A stretch of DNA of 52,558 bases from Carboxydocella thermautotrophica (GTDB lineage: Bacteria > Bacillota > GCA-003054495 > Carboxydocellales > Carboxydocellaceae): positions 2,637,501 to 2,690,058 of the forward strand of contig CP028514.1 in NCBI GenBank assembly GCA_003054495.1, given 5' to 3'. Below, one piece after another: positions 17,668 through 27,003 of the stretch. The stretch's first letter is position 1. Each line of letters starts with the position of its first letter. The position numbers and the translations under genes were made by a program. Under the pieces are notes generated by a model that was given only the letters and a program-made list of their open reading frames with translations, did not search any database and had not been told where the DNA came from.

Positions 17668-18072
17668 TTAAAAGGGCAAGCCCTCATCTCCGTCCGCGAA
17701 ATCATCAAAAGGCGGTTCGCCATGAAGGTCAGAACCAGGCCCTCTGCCTCCTTCTTTCGGACTTAAAAAGCGTACATTTTCTGCCACTACTTCAGTCATG
17801 TATTTCCGGGTTCCGTCCTGTCCCTCAAAGGAGCGAATTTCCAGACGGCCGTCCACTGCCGCCAGTTTCCCTTTGCTGAGATATTTGCTGCAATTATCTG
17901 CCTGTGGGCCCCAGACCACCACATTGATGAAATCTGCTTCCCGCTCTCCGGCCTGGTTCTTGTACGGCCGATCAACTGCCAGAGTAAATCTGGCCACAGC
18001 TCTACCTGTATTGGTATATCTCAGCTCCGGGTCCCTGGTCAGGCGCCCAATGAGAATAATCCGGTTCAACAC
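17668..18072 (-). CDS. ssb: Single-stranded DNA-binding protein
   Basis: A 134-aa SSB: OB-fold starting [36 protein letters not shown], a short Gly/Pro-rich linker and the acidic tip DEGLPF, which differs from DDDIPF only in small changes and binds partner proteins. It lies between rpsF and rpsR, the usual Firmicute arrangement. Confidence 0.98.
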   Translation of the reverse strand: MLNRIILIGRLTRDPELRYTNTGRAVARFTLAVDRPYKNQAGEREADFINVVVWGPQADNCSKYLSKGKLAAVDGRLEIRSFEGQDGTRKYMTEVVAENVRFLSPKEGGRGPGSDLHGEPPFDDFADGDEGLPF

Positions 18073-18102
18073 GGTTAAAACACCACCTTTAAACCATCAC
18101 CC

Positions 18103-18390
18103 TTAGGCATCAACCCGTACGATCAAGTGCCGGACGACTTCGTCGGTAATTTTCAGAACCCGTTCCACCTCAGCAGCTACAGGAGCTTCGGCTTTGAAAT
18201 TGCAGAGGACATAATAGCCCTCCCGCATTTTGTTGATTTCATAAGCCAGCTTCCGCTTGCCCCAGCGATCCAGAGCGGTGATTTCGCCACCATTGTTTTT
18301 GATCAGGTTTTCGAATTTTTCCACCACACCATTGATCGCTTCATCGGTAAGGTTGGGGTTGATGATAAACATCAACTCATAAGCGCGCAT
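18103..18390 (-). CDS. rpsF: Small ribosomal subunit protein bS6
   Basis: A 95-aa bS6 beginning MRAYELMFIINPNLTDEAI, with the typical DRWGKRKLAYEI and GYYVLCNFKAEAP strands. ATG at 18390 is preferred because GGAGG and AAAGG lie just upstream. S6 and S18 form the platform pair and are made from the same mRNA. Confidence 0.97.
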   Translation of the reverse strand: MRAYELMFIINPNLTDEAINGVVEKFENLIKNNGGEITALDRWGKRKLAYEINKMREGYYVLCNFKAEAPVAAEVERVLKITDEVVRHLIVRVDA

Positions 18391-18473
18391 TCCTTTCACC
18401 TCCTCCCCACGGACTAAACGGCCCTACCTCCAGGATAGAGCAGGGATGATGGGCCCAGAGGCCTCATTTGGTA

Positions 18474-18502
18474 ATTATACCAGATAATCTTGGGTTTGAC
18501 AA
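18474..18502 (-). promoter_or_regulatory. Sigma-A promoter of rpsF-ssb-rpsR
   Basis: Minus strand -35 TTGTCA (18497-18502), 17-bp spacer, perfect -10 TATAAT (18474-18479). The leader to rpsF (about 78 nt, 18391-18468) contains GGTAGGGCCGTTTAGTCC. S6:S18 autoregulatory leaders with a CCG bulge are known for this operon, and this segment could be one; I have not shown the fold. Confidence 0.88.
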
Positions 18503-18508
18503 GCATAA

Positions 18509-19606
18509 TTAGACATTAAACCGGAAATAGACTACATCCCCATCCTGCATTACATACTCTTTTCCCTCCAGGCGTACCAGCCCTTTTTCCCGCGCCGCCG
18601 CCTGGCTGCCCGCAGCCATCAGGTCAGCAAAGGCTACCACCTCAGCCCGGATGAAGCCGCGTTCAATATCGGAATGGATTTTACCAGCTGCCTGGGGAGC
18701 TTTAGTGCCCCGGGTAATAGTCCAGGCCCGTACTTCCTGAACCCCGGCAGTAAAGAAAGTTATCAGCCCCAGCAGTTTATAGGCAGCCCGAATCAAGCGA
18801 TCCAGTCCCGATTCCTCCAGACCCAGGGCTTCCAGAAAAGGTCCTTTTTCCTCTTCCGGCAGTTCAGCAATTTCCGCCTCAATCCTGGCGCAAATGGTTA
18901 CCACCTCTGCACCTTCCTGAGCAGCATAATCCCGTACCTTTTGCACCAGCGGCAAATCCTCCCTGGTCAGGTCATCTTCCGCCACATTGGCGGCATATAA
19001 GACCGGTTTGGCTGTCAGGAGGTTCATCTCTTTCAAAACAGGCTGTTCTTCCTCACTGACTTCCACTGTCCTGGCACATTGGCCGGACTCCAGAGTCTCC
19101 TTAAGCCGGGTGAGAAATTCCACTTCCTGCTGGTATTTCTTCTCCCCGGTTTTTAACATTTTACGGGTGCGCTCCAGACGGCGTTCCACGGTTTCCAGGT
19201 CAGCCAGAATCAGCTCCATATTGATAGTATCAATATCGCGAATCGGGTCTACCTGCCCATCCACATGGGTTATGTTTTCATCTTCAAAACAGCGCACGAC
19301 ATGGATAATGGCATCCACTTCCCTGATATGGGAAAGAAACTTGTTGCCCAGTCCCTCTCCTTTGCTGGCTCCCCGCACCAGACCGGCAATATCCACAAAC
19401 TCCACAGTAGTAGGCACAACCCGCTGGGGTTTAACCATTGCCGCCAGCTGCTCCAGCCGGGGATCAGGTACTTCTACTACCCCTACATTGGGATCAATAG
19501 TACAGAAAGGATAGTTGGCTGCTTCCGCCCCTGCTTTGGTAATTGCATTAAACAGGGTGCTTTTGCCCACATTGGGCAAACCCACGATGCCACAAGCTAA
19601 TGCCAT
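18509..19606 (-). CDS. ychF: Redox-regulated ATPase YchF (Obg-like)
   Basis: A 365-aa TRAFAC-class P-loop protein binding ATP rather than GTP. G1 GLPNVGKSTLFNAITKAGAEAANYPFCTIDPN, G3 DIAGLVRGASKGEGLGNKFL, and the C-terminal TGS-like domain ending DGDVVYFRFNV. Ribosome-associated; exact role debated. It starts 2 bp after DUF951. Confidence 0.96.
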   Translation of the reverse strand: MALACGIVGLPNVGKSTLFNAITKAGAEAANYPFCTIDPNVGVVEVPDPRLEQLAAMVKPQRVVPTTVEFVDIAGLVRGASKGEGLGNKFLSHIREVDAIIHVVRCFEDENITHVDGQVDPIRDIDTINMELILADLETVERRLERTRKMLKTGEKKYQQEVEFLTRLKETLESGQCARTVEVSEEEQPVLKEMNLLTAKPVLYAANVAEDDLTREDLPLVQKVRDYAAQEGAEVVTICARIEAEIAELPEEEKGPFLEALGLEESGLDRLIRAAYKLLGLITFFTAGVQEVRAWTITRGTKAPQAAGKIHSDIERGFIRAEVVAFADLMAAGSQAAAREKGLVRLEGKEYVMQDGDVVYFRFNV

Positions 19607-19608
19607 TT

Positions 19609-19803
19609 TTATTCAGCACCTCTTTCTATAAACTTCTTGATCGCTTTTTCCAGTTTAACCCGTTCCAGCCAGACCTGGTGGTTACAGCCCAGGCATTTCA
19701 GCCGGCAATCCGCCCCCAGGCGCAAAATCTGCCAGCGGTTGCTGCCACAGGGATGGGGTTTTTTTAATTCTACAATATCACCCTCGAGCAGTTTCAACAC
19801 CAT
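19609..19803 (-). CDS. DUF951 family protein
   Basis: A 64-aa protein with the conserved text LKKPHPCGSNRWQILRLGADCRLKCLGCNHQVWL. Three or four cysteines (C in PHPCG, CRLKCLGC) suggest metal binding. Function unknown; the family is regularly found between mscS and ychF in Firmicutes, as here. Overlaps the mscS end by 26 bp. Confidence 0.9.
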   Translation of the reverse strand: MVLKLLEGDIVELKKPHPCGSNRWQILRLGADCRLKCLGCNHQVWLERVKLEKAIKKFIERGAE

Positions 19804-20626
19804 AGGGCCGGTTCTCCTCCTTCGTCAGTCCGCTCATAAACATCACCTGTTTGGGGTAGGGAATTTCCACCCCTTCCGCATTGAAGGCTTCCATCACCCG
19901 CCGTCGCAAAAGCCTTTCGATCTGAAATTGTTCCATAGGCCGTACCCGGGCAATGATGCGGATTACCACTTCCGATGGACCGAAGTTCTGCACCCCTAGC
20001 ACCTGCGGCCCACTGACAATCAATTCCTTCTGTTCCTCTGCTACTTGCTGGCACACCCGTTCCAGCAAAGTTAATGCCCGGTCCAGGTCTTCTTCATAGG
20101 CAATGGGTACATCCACCGTAGCCAGCAGTGGACCGCGGTGGAAATTGGTGACCTGGTTAATTTGGCCATTGGGGATAATATGCAGCTGTCCACCGGCGTC
20201 CCGGATCTTGGTCACCCGTAAGCCCATATCTTCTACAAAACCCTGGACTCCGGCGGTTGAGATATATTCCCCTACAGTATACTGGTTTTCCAGGATAATA
20301 AAAAACCCGGTAATCACATCCCGGACCAGGTTCTGGGCACCAAAACCCACTGCCAGACCGGCAATTCCCGCTCCGGCCAGAATGCTTCTGGTATCAAAAC
20401 CGATGCGGTCCAGAATATTAATAATAACAAAGAAAATAACACTGTATTTTACCAGACTGTATAAAATCCCCCGCAAGGTCAAAGCCCGGCCTGAGCCCTT
20501 GATAAAGCGATTGATGCCAATGCGGCTCAGCCGTATGACCACCCAGGCACCCGCCAGGGTTAGCGCTATTGCCAGCCACATGTCCCAATTAGTTACCCAC
20601 TGCACGAACCTTCCCCAGAAATTCAC
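19778..20626 (-). CDS. Mechanosensitive ion channel, MscS family (YkuT-like)
   Basis: A 282-aa small-conductance mechanosensitive channel. It has three N-terminal hydrophobic segments; the third, pore-lining one is rich in Ala/Gly (ILAGAGIAGLAVGFGAQNLVRDVITGFFIILE), then the beta domain (YISTAGVQGFVEDMGLRVTKIRD, IPNGQINQVTNF). It protects against hypo-osmotic shock. GTG start directly abuts the stop of the preceding gene. Confidence 0.93.
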   Translation of the reverse strand: MNFWGRFVQWVTNWDMWLAIALTLAGAWVVIRLSRIGINRFIKGSGRALTLRGILYSLVKYSVIFFVIINILDRIGFDTRSILAGAGIAGLAVGFGAQNLVRDVITGFFIILENQYTVGEYISTAGVQGFVEDMGLRVTKIRDAGGQLHIIPNGQINQVTNFHRGPLLATVDVPIAYEEDLDRALTLLERVCQQVAEEQKELIVSGPQVLGVQNFGPSEVVIRIIARVRPMEQFQIERLLRRRVMEAFNAEGVEIPYPKQVMFMSGLTKEENRPYGVETARG

Positions 20627-21247
20627 CTATCCCACCTCCTGCAACCGCGCCAGCCAGCTGCGGCGCAAACTATTGTCAGGTTGCTGTTCTATCCAGGGTA
20701 ATAACCACTCCTTTGCCTGGCAGGGCCACTGGTTGCCCTGCCGGCTGGCCCATTGCCAGATCTCCTCTGCTCGCTGCCAGTCCGGTTTTTGTTGCCAGTA
20801 ATCCACCAGCAAAACGGCATAACGGTCATCCCCGTAAGCTGCTGCCAGGGAATAAAAGGCGGGACTGAGGGGAAGACCTGCTTTTTGCCAGTTCTGCAAC
20901 CAGTCCAGGGCCAAACCGGCCCGGCCGGCCCAGTCCAACAAGCGACTTTGCCCCAGCTTGTCGGTGTAAGGCAACCTGGACCAGAGGATTGCGGCTAATT
21001 CCTCCCGTCCGGGAAAGGCCAGCAAAGCTTCCATGGCTTCTAAAGCCTGCAAGGGGTCTTTACCGCAAAGCATGGCCAGAACCGGTTCCAGACCGGCCAG
21101 ATCCCCCTGACCCAGCAGGGCCAGGGCAGCTTGCCTTTGCTGTCTTTCACTGCCTGTCTGCAGTAGTTGCCGCCAGTCAGGTTCCGGCGGGTTTACCGTT
21201 TCCGATTTCTTCTGACCCTGCCACCATTTTTTCAGCCAGTCCCACAT
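20627..21247 (-). CDS. Hypothetical protein, HEAT-repeat-like
   Basis: A 206-aa soluble, Leu/Ala/Trp/Gln-rich, apparently all-helical protein. Repeated helix pairs (RQAALALLGQGDLAGLEPVLAML, PLQALEAMEALLAFPGREELAAIL) look like HEAT/Armadillo units. It has an unusual number of tryptophans. I do not recognise a family. It lies 15 bp after the M18 peptidase and abuts mscS, so it is part of that operon. Confidence 0.65.
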   Translation of the reverse strand: MWDWLKKWWQGQKKSETVNPPEPDWRQLLQTGSERQQRQAALALLGQGDLAGLEPVLAMLCGKDPLQALEAMEALLAFPGREELAAILWSRLPYTDKLGQSRLLDWAGRAGLALDWLQNWQKAGLPLSPAFYSLAAAYGDDRYAVLLVDYWQQKPDWQRAEEIWQWASRQGNQWPCQAKEWLLPWIEQQPDNSLRRSWLARLQEVG

Positions 21248-21262
21248 GGGCTTTACCTCCTG

Positions 21263-22654
21263 TTACTGGCCTGCTTTACGGTAAAACGCCTTGTAGCCTT
21301 CATAAGCAGCAAATATATCTACCTTGCTGGCAACCTCAAAAGGTGAATGCATAGAAAGCAGAGCTACACCGCAGTCCAGCACATCCATTCCCGTTTCAGC
21401 CATGAATTTGGCAATGGTGCCACCACCGCCTACATCTACTGCGCCAAGCTCTCCCACCTGCCAGGGCACATCGGCCTCGGAGAAAATTTGCAAAACCCGG
21501 GCCACAAATTCGGCATTAGCATCACTGGTACCGCTCTTGCCGCGCGCCCCCGTGTACTTGGTCACCACCAGTCCCTGCCCCAGACGGGCAGCATTATATT
21601 TGTCCACTACGCCTTCAAAGTTGGGGTCTACCGCCACACTGACATCGGCGGAAAGGGCCCGGGAATTGGCCAGTGCCCTTCGGAGCAGAATTTCATTGTA
21701 AGGCTGGCTCTGGGCATTGATCAGTTCTGCCACCATATTAGCAAAAAAAGCTGCCGTCATCCCGGTATTGCCGGTACTGCCGATTTCCTCTTTATCCACC
21801 AGCAAGGCTACAGCTGTATATTCCGGAGTTTCCGCCAGGTCCCGCAAGGCAGCCCAGGCTGTCCAGGCACAAACCCGGTCATCCTGACCAAAACCGCCGA
21901 TCAGGCTGCGGTCCAGGCCCACTTCCCGCGCCGGACCAGCCGGGACCGCTTCCAGTTCCGCCCGGGCAAAATCCTCAGGTTCGATACCATACTGCTCCTT
22001 TAAAATCTTGAGCAGGGCAGCCTTGACCCTTTCCTTGGCCTCCTTATCTTCACAGGGAATGCTGCCTACCAGCAAGTTCAGCCCTTCGCCACTGATCACC
22101 TCTGCTGCCTTTTTCTCCATCTGTTTGGCTGCCAGATGCGGCAACAGGTCAGTGATGGTGAATACCGGGTCTTCTCCTTTTTCCCCGATAACTATCTGCA
22201 GGCGCTGTCCACTGCGGGTAAAGACCACGCCATGTAAAGCCAGAGGCAGAGCTACCCACTGATATTTTTTAATACCACCATAATAGTGGGTTTTCAGCCA
22301 GCCCAGTTTTTCCGCTTCATAGAGGGGATTGGGCTTTAAATCCAGCCGCGGCGCATCCAGATGGGCACCGATGATATTCAGTCCCTTTTCCAGGGGCTGC
22401 TGGCCGATAATAGCAGCAATAAAGGCTTTTTCACGGTAATTTAAATAAACCTTGAGTCCAGGCGTAACCTTTACTTCCCCGTTCATGACCAGGGCCAGGG
22501 GCACAAACCCGGACTGCACAGCTTCAGTTTCAAGATAAGCAACTGCTTCCCGTTCAGTTTTCCCTTCGGTTAAAAAACGAAGATATTCCTGATTGACCTG
22601 CTCAATCTGTTGCCTTTTATCAGCGTATATGTCCCAGGCATTGGCAAAATCCAT
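21263..22654 (-). CDS. M18 family aminopeptidase
   Basis: A 463-aa metallo-aminopeptidase of the M18 (aspartyl aminopeptidase) family. Visible zinc-site segments: NIIGAHLDAPRLDLKPNPLYE (His-x-Asp), DKEEIGSTGNTGM (Glu-Glu), SADVSVAVDPNFEG, GTSDANAEFV and the last His in LLSMHSPFEVASKVD. It trims N-terminal residues from peptides in the cytosol. ATG at 22654 is preferred (GGGGTGA 5 nt upstream). Confidence 0.92.
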   Translation of the reverse strand: MDFANAWDIYADKRQQIEQVNQEYLRFLTEGKTEREAVAYLETEAVQSGFVPLALVMNGEVKVTPGLKVYLNYREKAFIAAIIGQQPLEKGLNIIGAHLDAPRLDLKPNPLYEAEKLGWLKTHYYGGIKKYQWVALPLALHGVVFTRSGQRLQIVIGEKGEDPVFTITDLLPHLAAKQMEKKAAEVISGEGLNLLVGSIPCEDKEAKERVKAALLKILKEQYGIEPEDFARAELEAVPAGPAREVGLDRSLIGGFGQDDRVCAWTAWAALRDLAETPEYTAVALLVDKEEIGSTGNTGMTAAFFANMVAELINAQSQPYNEILLRRALANSRALSADVSVAVDPNFEGVVDKYNAARLGQGLVVTKYTGARGKSGTSDANAEFVARVLQIFSEADVPWQVGELGAVDVGGGGTIAKFMAETGMDVLDCGVALLSMHSPFEVASKVDIFAAYEGYKAFYRKAGQ

Positions 22655-22717
22655 GTTCTTCACCCCATTATAAATTTGTTTTCTGGCAACAATACTATTC
22701 TATCCCAAAAAGACCAG

Positions 22718-22748
22718 AAAAAAAAGACGGAACCCTCGATTCCGCCTT
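22718..22748 (-). terminator. Rho-independent terminator after the CvpA-family gene
   Basis: Minus strand stem AAGGCGGAA/TTCCGTCTT (one G-U) followed by TTTTTTTT, overlapping the stop codon of the cvpA-like gene. Confidence 0.9.
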
Positions 22749-23499
22749 AAAATCCCCCGAGAAATTGTTTGAGGTTATTCAAAATCATTGAACTATTTAC
22801 TGCTTTAAAGAATTCTGCCAGAGCGCCTGTTTTTTCCTGAGCAACCAGGGGCGCCATGGGAGCCAGTACCAGCAAAAAGATGGCCAGCCCCAGGGTGCTT
22901 TTGGCCAGGCCAGCAGCTCCGCCAGCCAGCCGATTGATTAACCCCAGGGGGGTCGCATCCATCAGCTTGCCCAGCATCCTGGCAGTAAGGCGGACAAGAG
23001 CAGTCACCCCGATAAACAGCAAGCCAAAAGCTATCCCTTCCACCAGGGCCAATCCCACCATGCGATACACCGCTTCCGCCGCATTGTGAACCAGAGGATC
23101 CTGAGTGGCCTGGCCCAGCTGAGCCAGCAAGTGTTCAAATTGTCCTTTGGCCGCCGGGTCCTTGACCAGCTGGTTAATGGCGGTCTGCATGGTGGAGGTG
23201 GAAATTTTTGCTGCCGGCAGGGCATATAGCTCCCGGGGTACCGGCAGGATTTTTTGTAACAGGGCCAGCCAGGCAGGACTGTCTTTCCACTGCTGAAAGA
23301 GCATATTTCCCAGTTGCCGGTAATAGAGAAAACCGGCCAGCATCCCCAGTCCATAACCAACCAGCCCGGCCAGAGTTTGTAAAAAGCCGCGCCGCAGGCC
23401 CTGGATCAAACCATAGAGCAGAAAGATTGCCAAAATGATATCTAACCAGTTCAAAGGCCTCACTCCCATTTTATTGGATGAAGTTATATTCGTTTTCAA
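22747..23499 (-). CDS. CvpA family membrane protein
   Basis: A membrane protein of up to 250 aa. It begins LNWLDIILAIFLLYGLIQGLRRGFLQTLAGLVGYGLG, the CvpA/colicin V production signature. Further hydrophobic helices at about 155-180 and 200-225 (the latter GLAKSTLGLAIFLLVLAPMAPLV). Start uncertain: TTG at 23499 follows AGGAG, while TTG at 23454 follows GGGAGTGAGG and would remove 15 residues. Molecular role unknown. Confidence 0.85.
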   Translation of the reverse strand: MKTNITSSNKMGVRPLNWLDIILAIFLLYGLIQGLRRGFLQTLAGLVGYGLGMLAGFLYYRQLGNMLFQQWKDSPAWLALLQKILPVPRELYALPAAKISTSTMQTAINQLVKDPAAKGQFEHLLAQLGQATQDPLVHNAAEAVYRMVGLALVEGIAFGLLFIGVTALVRLTARMLGKLMDATPLGLINRLAGGAAGLAKSTLGLAIFLLVLAPMAPLVAQEKTGALAEFFKAVNSSMILNNLKQFLGGF

Positions 23500-23554
23500 A
23501 CGGTGTAACTCCTGCTTTTTTCAATCCATGTTTTACTACATTTTCTTAACATTT

Positions 23555-23588
23555 AAAAAACCCGCCCTAAATAAAGGGCGGGTTTTTG
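23555..23588. terminator. Terminator after livF (symmetric stem)
   Basis: Stem AAACCCGCCCT/AGGGCGGGTTT with T-runs on both strands (TTTTTT on minus, TTTTT on plus). It ends the liv operon on the minus strand; no plus-strand gene reads into it. Confidence 0.93.
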
Positions 23589-23594
23589 CTTGCC

Positions 23595-24302
23595 TTAACC
23601 ACCAAGATAAGCTTTTTTAACCTCTTCACTTTGGGCCAGTTCCTGAGCCGGACCGCTCAGTACTATCTTACCGGTTTCCAGCACATAGGCCTTATGGGCA
23701 ATGGACAGGGCCATATGGGCATTCTGCTCTACCAGCAAGATGGTGGTACCGGTAGCATTAATATCCTTGATAATATTAAAGATCTCCTGCACCAGAATCG
23801 GGGCCAGACCCATGGAAGGCTCATCCAGCAATAATACCCGGGGCCGGGACATGAGGGCCCGTCCCATCGCCAGCATTTGCTGCTCCCCACCGGAGAGGGT
23901 CCCAGCCAGCTGCTTCAACCGTTCCTTCAAACGGGGGAAGCGTACAAACACCTTCTCCATATCTTCCTGGATACCCTGCTTGTCATTGCGCAGGTAGGCT
24001 CCCAGCTCCAGGTTTTCCAGCACGGTCAGGTTGGCAAAAACCCGCCGGCCTTCCGGTACCTGGGAAATCCCCATTTTCACGATATCGGGAGCTTTTTTAC
24101 CGGTGATATTCTGCCCTTCGAAGTAGATAGCTCCGGATTTGGGTTTGAGCAAACCGGAGATGGTTTTCAGGGTTGTACTTTTGCCCGCCCCGTTGGCACC
24201 GATCAAAGTCACGATTTCCCCTTGGTTTACCTCCAGGGAGATCCCCTTGAGAGCGTGGATTGCGCCATAATAAACATCAATATTGTCTACTTTTAGCATC
24301 AA
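23595..24302 (-). CDS. livF: Branched-chain amino acid ABC transporter ATPase LivF
   Basis: A 235-aa ATPase: Walker A GANGAGKSTTLK, signature LSGGEQQMLAMGRAL, Walker B VLLLDEPSMGLAP, and the short LivF-type C-terminus. It powers import of Leu/Ile/Val or related amides. Overlaps livG by 4 bp; last gene of the operon. Confidence 0.96.
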   Translation of the reverse strand: MMLKVDNIDVYYGAIHALKGISLEVNQGEIVTLIGANGAGKSTTLKTISGLLKPKSGAIYFEGQNITGKKAPDIVKMGISQVPEGRRVFANLTVLENLELGAYLRNDKQGIQEDMEKVFVRFPRLKERLKQLAGTLSGGEQQMLAMGRALMSRPRVLLLDEPSMGLAPILVQEIFNIIKDINATGTTILLVEQNAHMALSIAHKAYVLETGKIVLSGPAQELAQSEEVKKAYLGG

Positions 24303-25069
24303 TGGTGGACCTCCTCTCCCAGATAGGCTTCAATAACCTTGGGATTATTCTTGATTTCAGCCGGGGTGCCATGGGCGATTACGGTGCCATAGTCCAGCAC
24401 ATATATGCGTTCACAAACATTCATTACCAGGCTCATATCGTGTTCGATCAGCAGAATCGTCAAGTGGAACTGGTCCCTGATCCACTTGATCATATTCATC
24501 AGTTCCAGAGTTTCCTGCGGGTTCATCCCGGCTGCCGGTTCGTCCAGAAGTAGCAGCTTGGGCTGAGTGGCCATGGCCCGGGCGATTTCCAGCCGCCGCT
24601 GTTCCCCGTAGGGAAGGTTTTTGGCCCTTTCATTAACCCGGTGCTCCAGCTTGAAGATTTTTAAAAACTCCATGGCCTTTTCCCGCATTTCTTTCTCACC
24701 CTGAAAATGCCGGGGAGTGCGTAAAATGGAATCCAGAACGGAATGTTTGGCATGGAAATGATAGGCAATCATAACATTTTCCAGAACAGAGAGCTCTCCG
24801 AACAGCCGAATGTTCTGGAAAGTCCGGGCCATACCGGACTGGGTAATCTGATAGGGCTTCATGCCCACAATGCTTTTGCCATCAAAAAGGATATCCCCTT
24901 CAGTGGGTTTGTAAACCCCGGTCAGGAGGTTAAAGACCGTAGTCTTACCGGCACCATTGGGCCCGATCAAACCGATAAGTTCCCCTTTGTTCAGGTAAAG
25001 ATTGCAGTTGGAAACCGCTTTCAGACCCCCGAACTGAATGGTGAGATTTTTAGTTTCCAGCAAGGCCAC
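24299..25069 (-). CDS. livG: Branched-chain amino acid ABC transporter ATPase LivG
   Basis: A 256-aa ATPase: Walker A GPNGAGKTTVFNLLTG, signature LPYGEQRRLEIARAM, Walker B LLLLDEPAAGMNP and the LivG C-terminal tail (AHGTPAEIKNNPKVIEAYLG). GTG at 25069 is chosen for the AGAGGTGA just upstream; it overlaps the livM end by 20 bp. Confidence 0.95.
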   Translation of the reverse strand: MALLETKNLTIQFGGLKAVSNCNLYLNKGELIGLIGPNGAGKTTVFNLLTGVYKPTEGDILFDGKSIVGMKPYQITQSGMARTFQNIRLFGELSVLENVMIAYHFHAKHSVLDSILRTPRHFQGEKEMREKAMEFLKIFKLEHRVNERAKNLPYGEQRRLEIARAMATQPKLLLLDEPAAGMNPQETLELMNMIKWIRDQFHLTILLIEHDMSLVMNVCERIYVLDYGTVIAHGTPAEIKNNPKVIEAYLGEEVHH

Positions 25070-26045
25070 GACTATCACCTCTGTCTTTCTTGAAGATATC
25101 CAGGCTGAGTTCCTTGTTACCCAGCAAGCCCTGGGGTCTGAACAGCATGGTTATAATCAACACGATAGAATAGATAATCATGCGCAACTCGGGGTAGTCG
25201 GCCAGATAAGCGGAAATCAGAGTAACAAATACCGCTGCTGCAGCTGAGCCAGACAAACTCCCCAAACCGCCTAAAACTACATAAACCAGAATTTCGAAGG
25301 ACTTGAGAAAACCAAAAGAGTTGGGATGCACGATGTAGAAGTAATGGGCGAACAGGCCACCAGCCAGCCCGGCAAAGAATGCACCCATGGTAAAAGCCAT
25401 AACCTTATATTTGGTGATATTGATTCCCATGGACTCTGCGGCAATCTCGTTTTCCCGGATGGAGATACAGGCCCGGCCATGGGTAGACCAGAGGAAGTTT
25501 TTGATCACTACATAGGAACCTACGCAAATCCAGAAGACCCAGTTAAAAGTACTGTATGGAGGAATCCCCATAAACCCGGAAGCTCCACCCACATAGGGGA
25601 TGTTCAGAATCATAACCCGAATGATTTCCCCCATCCCCAGCGTGGCGATGGCCAGGTAGTCCCCTTTTAAACGCAGGGTGGGCATACCGATGATAAAACC
25701 GATAAGCGCCGCTGCCAGGGAACCCGCCAGCAAAGCGATTACAAACAGCAGCCACTGGGGGATAGCTACACCAGCGGCAGCCCACTGAGGAGCCAGCTTA
25801 ACTGTAATGACTGCGGAAACATAACCACCTACAGCCATAAAACCGGCATGACCGATGGAAAACTGACCGGTAAAACCATTGATCAGGTTTAAGCTAACAG
25901 CCAGTATAATGTTAATTAATGCAGTAACCACAATCCGCTGCCAGTAGGGACCGATAATCCCCTGGTTAAACAGGAAGGTAAAAGCCAGCCAGACAGCGGT
26001 CATAATCCCGGCGGTAGTCAGAGTTTTGGTCCAGTTCATCTTCAT
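25050..26045 (-). CDS. livM: Branched-chain amino acid ABC transporter permease LivM
   Basis: A 331-aa permease with eight or more membrane segments. Family text is clear: NLINGFTGQFSIGHAGFMAVGGY, GDYLAIATLGMGEIIRV, and the EAA-like ENEIAAESMGINITKYKVMAF. Forms the membrane pore with LivH. Confidence 0.95.
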   Translation of the reverse strand: MKMNWTKTLTTAGIMTAVWLAFTFLFNQGIIGPYWQRIVVTALINIILAVSLNLINGFTGQFSIGHAGFMAVGGYVSAVITVKLAPQWAAAGVAIPQWLLFVIALLAGSLAAALIGFIIGMPTLRLKGDYLAIATLGMGEIIRVMILNIPYVGGASGFMGIPPYSTFNWVFWICVGSYVVIKNFLWSTHGRACISIRENEIAAESMGINITKYKVMAFTMGAFFAGLAGGLFAHYFYIVHPNSFGFLKSFEILVYVVLGGLGSLSGSAAAAVFVTLISAYLADYPELRMIIYSIVLIITMLFRPQGLLGNKELSLDIFKKDRGDSRGLAGN

Positions 26046-26057
26046 CTGTTATATCAC

Positions 26058-26945
26058 CTACACTTTCTCCCGCACGTGCTTGCCCATAATACCGGAGGGC
26101 TTGACCAGCAAGATAACGATCAAAATCAGGAAGGCCACAGCGTCCCGATAGGTGGACTTGAAGAAACCGCTAACCATGGCTTCAGTAGTGCCCATCAGCA
26201 AACCACCGATAACCGCACCGGGAATGCTGCCGATACCGCCCAGAACGGCGGAAACGAAAGCCTTTAAGCCCGGCATAATCCCCATCAGCGGGTCGATGGA
26301 GTTATAGTAAATTCCCACCAGCACCCCGGCAGCAGCAGCAAGGGCTGAACCAATGGCGAAGGTGACGGAAATGATATTATCCACGTTAATACCCATCAGG
26401 GCAGCTGCTTCGGTATCATGGGAAACCGCACGCATAGCTTTTCCGGTTTTTGTACTGTGTACAAACCACTGTAAGGCCAGCATCAACACAATGGAAATAG
26501 CCAGAATCCAGATCTGCTGGTTGTTGACCACCAGCCCGCCCAGGTTATAGGTATGCTCACTCAATAAACCGGCAGGATAAGTCCGGGGCTGCGGGGTAGC
26601 CACATACATAGTGCCATATTCAATAAAGAAGGAAACACCGATAGCAGTAATCAAGACCGCAATCCGCGGTGCATGCCGCAAGGGCTTGTAAGCCAGTTTT
26701 TCAATGGTAACCCCGATCAGGGCACAAACCAGCATAGCCAGCAAAATCGCCGGAATCAGCGGCAAATGCAAGTAGGTAGTAGCCAAAAAGCCGGCAAAAG
26801 CGCCTAACATGTAAATATCACCATGGGCAAAGTTGATCAGACGTATAATACCATAAACCATGGTATAACCGAGTGCGATCAAAGCATAGATACTTCCAAG
26901 AGAAATGCCATTTATCAATTGCTGTAAAAATTCCAAGATTTTCAC
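26058..26945 (-). CDS. livH: Branched-chain amino acid ABC transporter permease LivH
   Basis: A 295-aa permease, all membrane segments. Begins LQQLINGISLGSIYALIALGYTMVYGIIRLINFAHGDIYMLGAF, a LivH hallmark; EAA-like loop DTEAAALMGINVDNIISVTFAIG. Follows livJ by 58 bp; the gap holds CCCTCATCCC-type inverted text (26960-26990: GATGAGGGGGCAAACACCCCCTCATC on plus) that can form a stem, perhaps tuning expression below that of the binding protein. Confidence 0.95.
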   Translation of the reverse strand: MKILEFLQQLINGISLGSIYALIALGYTMVYGIIRLINFAHGDIYMLGAFAGFLATTYLHLPLIPAILLAMLVCALIGVTIEKLAYKPLRHAPRIAVLITAIGVSFFIEYGTMYVATPQPRTYPAGLLSEHTYNLGGLVVNNQQIWILAISIVLMLALQWFVHSTKTGKAMRAVSHDTEAAALMGINVDNIISVTFAIGSALAAAAGVLVGIYYNSIDPLMGIMPGLKAFVSAVLGGIGSIPGAVIGGLLMGTTEAMVSGFFKSTYRDAVAFLILIVILLVKPSGIMGKHVREKV

Positions 26946-26963
26946 CCCTTTGACTTACATAGG

Positions 26964-26989
26964 GATGAGGGGGCAAACACCCCCTCATC
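26964..26989. repeat. Inverted repeat between livJ and livH
   Basis: GATGAGGGGG, a 6-nt loop and CCCCCTCATC form a perfect 10-bp stem in the livJ-livH gap. No T-run follows on the minus strand. Such stems after the binding-protein gene commonly stabilise the upstream mRNA, giving more binding protein than permease; that role is inferred here. Confidence 0.75.
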
Positions 26990-27003
26990 CTGGTTATTCT
27001 ACC